Shown here: positions 6,170 through 7,322 of the stretch, in pieces
Numbering within the stretch: the first letter of the stretch is position 1
Layout: every line of letters starts with the position of its first letter
Notes under the pieces: model-generated
What the model was told of the DNA's origin: nothing
The model's database searches: none
Seen by the model: only the letters and a program-made list of their open reading frames with translations
DNA from: RGIG2707 sp045600065
GTDB lineage: Bacteria; Bacillota; Clostridia; Peptostreptococcales; Anaerovoracaceae
Direction: 5' to 3'
Assembly (NCBI GenBank): GCA_045600065.1
Contig: JAZRXE010000058.1
Span: 1 to 7,322 of the forward strand
Length of the DNA stretch: 7,322 bases
Program-made: the position numbers and the translations under genes

Positions 6170-6751
6170 ATGAGATCATCAATACGCAAGGCTCTGAGCA
6201 TACTGCTGCTGGCTGCAATGCTGCTGGCAATGAGCGGCTGCGGAACCAGGAAAGAAACCTACGAACCCATGGTGCTGAACCTGTTCGCCCCCAAGACATC
6301 CGTAATGGCGGTATCCACCATTGTGGACAGGTATAAGAGCATGTCCGAATATGCCTCCATACGCATAACCTACGAAGACAGCGACATGCTGGCAGCCATG
6401 GTCGAAGCCGGCTATGCCTGCGATATCATCTTTACCGACCAGGAATACTGCATGGACTGGATAGACGGAAAATGCGGAGCAGACAAGAACCCCAACAAGA
6501 ACGACTGTCTGGTCGAGGACACCAGAATGGATGTTTTCAAGGGCATTCTGGAAACAAGCCACACCGAATACGATGAAGAGGACAACGAGATCGAAGTCAC
6601 CGACAGCCAGGATCTGACCTTTACCGTAGCAGTTGTAAAGGGCACAAAATACGAAAAGGAATGCAAAAAATTCCTCAGCTTCCTGACCGACGAAAGAATA
6701 GTTGAAGAAATAGAAGAAGCAGGCTTCGAAATGGTAGCCCAAACCGAATAA
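6170..6751 (+). CDS. ModA-like solute-binding lipoprotein lacking the second lobe (193 aa)
   Basis: The signal peptide has a charged start (M-R-S-S-I-R-K), a hydrophobic run, and M-S-G-C (21-24), so the mature protein is predicted to be a lipoprotein anchored at Cys24. Residues 36-100 follow the first lobe of molybdate-binding (ModA-type) proteins: L-N-L-F-A-P, then D-M-L-A-A-M-V-E-A-G, then A-C-D-I-I-F-T-D-Q and a M-D-W. Residues 151-189 follow the ModA C-terminal end: F-T-V-A-V-V-K-G-T-K, then K-K-F-L-S-F-L, then G-F-E-M-V. The ~85-90 residues that form the second lobe in ModA are absent, and the junction is acidic (about 115-150). The Ser-Ser of the ligand loop is reduced to one Ser (S71). 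Molybdate binding is therefore doubtful. I chose the start at 6170, after AGAGGT (6155-6160), since an earlier in-frame ATG at 6089 would bury the signal peptide. No ModB or ModC gene is adjacent. Confidence 0.85.
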   Translation: MRSSIRKALSILLLAAMLLAMSGCGTRKETYEPMVLNLFAPKTSVMAVSTIVDRYKSMSEYASIRITYEDSDMLAAMVEAGYACDIIFTDQEYCMDWIDGKCGADKNPNKNDCLVEDTRMDVFKGILETSHTEYDEEDNEIEVTDSQDLTFTVAVVKGTKYEKECKKFLSFLTDERIVEEIEEAGFEMVAQTE

Positions 6752-6760
6752 ACACTGGAA

Positions 6761-6826
6761 CACAAGGGGACGGTTCTCTTGTGCACAGGTGCACAGGGGC
6801 AGCACAGGGGGACAGTTCTTCTGTGC
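6761..6826. repeat. Pair of GGGGACGGTTC-type palindromic repeats
   Basis: Two related hairpins lie just after the lipoprotein stop codon. The first is CACAAG/CTTGTG around GGGACGGTTCT (6761-6783). The second is GCACAG/CTGTGC around GGGGACAGTTCTT (6802-6826). Between them TGTGCAC and GTGCACA form another perfect 7-bp inverted repeat (6780-6795). From memory, similar GGGGACGGTTC palindromes are dispersed in many Clostridia and other bacteria, sometimes beside REP-associated (Y1) transposases; no such transposase is present here. There is no T-run, so this is not a standard terminator. Confidence 0.6.
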
Positions 6827-6830
6827 ACTA

Positions 6831-6941
6831 AATGCTGAAACCTTGCCACACTTAGGTGTTCCGAACCCGCCTGATTGGGGTAATGCAATTGTTTGGAGCG
6901 AGCTTCATCGGTCGGGGGAGTACCCAAACTTCTGGGATTAA
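6831..6941 (+). pseudogene. Possible gene remnant: short coding-like frame without a start
   Basis: A frame of 36 codons ends at a TAA (6939-6941). It reads N-A-E-T-L-P-H-L-G-V-P-N-P-P-D-W, continues to E-L-H-R-S-G-E-Y-P and ends F-W-D. Its Trp, Pro and acidic content looks more like a real protein end than random sequence. The frame has no ATG and merges upstream into the palindromic repeats. I do not recognise the protein. It may instead be chance, or part of the repeat element itself. Confidence 0.25.
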
Positions 6942-7007
6942 TACCAACACTTTTTGTCCTATATCCCTATAAGCCTCCAAAAATGACATCAAAAAAGACC
7001 ATCAAAG

Positions 7008-7053
7008 AGCGTTGACATAGGAAAACACGAAAAAACTATGTAAAATCAACGCT
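7008..7053. repeat. Long imperfect inverted repeat
   Basis: AGCGTTGACATAG (7008-7020) pairs with CTATG (7036-7040) and TCAACGCT (7046-7053), giving 13 bp with a 5-nt bulge on the right arm and a 15-nt A-rich loop. No T-run follows. It could be a regulatory hairpin, an operator, or the trace of a mobile-element end. Confidence 0.4.
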
Positions 7054-7100
7054 TTCAAGGCGGCGGACAAACAGGTTAGCTCAACAAAATTGAATAACCA

Positions 7101-7145
7101 CGCGAAAAGGGATGCTGCCATCAAGGTAACATCCCTTTTTTGCGT
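7101..7145 (+). terminator. Strong Rho-independent terminator (bidirectional in form)
   Basis: AAAAGGGATG (7105-7114) pairs perfectly with CATCCCTTTT (7130-7139) over a 15-nt loop. CGC/GCG can extend the stem at the base (7101-7103 with 7143-7145). The T-run at 7136-7141 serves the plus strand and the A-run serves the minus strand. It is the first convincing terminator downstream of the lipoprotein gene, about 350 nt away, and may also end transcripts coming from the right. Confidence 0.75.
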
Positions 7146-7156
7146 TACTGCGGCGT

Positions 7157-7194
7157 TCCTCTCCCCAACAAAACGGGGAAACGGAGGGGGAGGA
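7157..7194. repeat. G/C-run inverted repeat with alternative pairings
   Basis: TCCTC-T-CCCC (7157-7166) can pair with GGGGGAGGA (7186-7194), with one bulged T. Alternatively the CCCC pairs with the nearer GGGG (7175-7178) over an 8-nt loop. The purine/pyrimidine bias of this stretch differs from its surroundings and looks like an intergenic repeat rather than coding sequence. Confidence 0.35.
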
Positions 7195-7250
7195 TTCGTA
7201 AAGAAGTTCTCTCCCTTTGGCTTTGTATTCAGCCGGAATGACAGGAAGCA

Positions 7251-7282
7251 TAGAAAACGCTCAGAGGATTTCTCTGAGCGTT
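7251..7282 (-). terminator. Perfect 11-bp hairpin terminator, probably for a minus-strand gene to the right
   Basis: AACGCTCAGAG (7256-7266) pairs perfectly with CTCTGAGCGTT (7272-7282) over a 5-nt loop. On the minus strand the stem is followed by TTTTCTA (T-rich), while the plus-strand side has only TTAACTTATAA. This suggests it ends a transcript entering from beyond the right edge. Confidence 0.6.
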
Positions 7283-7322
7283 AACTTATAAATGAAAGTC
7301 ATTAGTAAGACAAATTAGAATT

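Larger units (their letters stand above)
6752..7322. other. Region without a convincing complete gene (571 bp)
   Basis: The region contains palindromic repeats, a possible gene remnant, a long inverted repeat and two terminator-like hairpins. The frames present are short, low in coding signal and full of hairpin sequence. Positions 6942-7007 and 7283-7322 are AT-rich and show nothing I can name. It has the look of an accumulation site for repeats between two transcription units. Confidence 0.6.

Noticed and set aside
6179..6927. Minus-strand frames (6179-6805, 6412-6927) over the lipoprotein gene and palindromes
   Set aside because: They are antisense to a gene with signal peptide, lipobox and ModA-like sequence; their products have no recognisable family.
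7090..7284. 64-codon plus-strand frame
   Set aside because: It spans a terminator hairpin and ends inside another hairpin; its composition is low-complexity and no ribosome binding site is present.

Overview
The window looks like chromosomal DNA from a low-to-mid GC anaerobic Clostridia bacterium, of the Lachnospiraceae/Oscillospiraceae type. The signs are strong AGGAGG-type ribosome binding sites, a clostridial-style heterodimeric ABC exporter pair with a long TMD-NBD insert in the second subunit, a Gram-positive-style lipoprotein signal, and roughly balanced GC with AT-rich intergenic regions. This placement is inferred from gene style and has not been tested by a search.

Layout. (1) Positions 1-1848, minus strand, hold the first 616 residues of a protein that runs off the left edge. 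I recognise no family. It has two separate arrays of a ~55-residue module (W-G, then D-L-x-x-Y-Y-x-x-[YF]-I), joined by a Q/P/A/T-rich linker encoded by 45-nt and 24-nt tandem repeats. A disordered tail carries a D-P-F motif every 20-22 residues. (2) Positions 1849-2295 are non-coding. They hold a leader with four consecutive hairpins upstream of that gene, a compact three-way-junction-like inverted repeat, and the terminator of the ABC operon. (3) Positions 2296-5986, minus strand, are a two-gene operon whose genes overlap by 14 bp. It encodes the two half-transporters of a heterodimeric ABC exporter, one with the degenerate Walker B/H-switch and the other with the degenerate signature motif. 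(4) Positions 5987-6169 are a divergent intergenic region with a plausible plus-strand promoter and a hairpin followed by a U-rich tract. (5) Positions 6170-6751, plus strand, encode a lipoprotein resembling a ModA-type solute-binding protein that lacks its second lobe. (6) Positions 6752-7322 have no convincing complete gene. They hold a pair of GGGGACGGTTC-type palindromic repeats, a short coding-like remnant, a long imperfect hairpin and two terminator-like hairpins.

The exporter subunits clearly work together as one membrane complex; the substrate cannot be told from sequence. Nothing ties the ModA-like lipoprotein or the repeat protein functionally to the exporter. No mobile-element gene, CRISPR array, tRNA or rRNA was found. 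The best candidates for something undescribed are the modular repeat protein with its structured leader and the one-lobed ModA-like lipoprotein.
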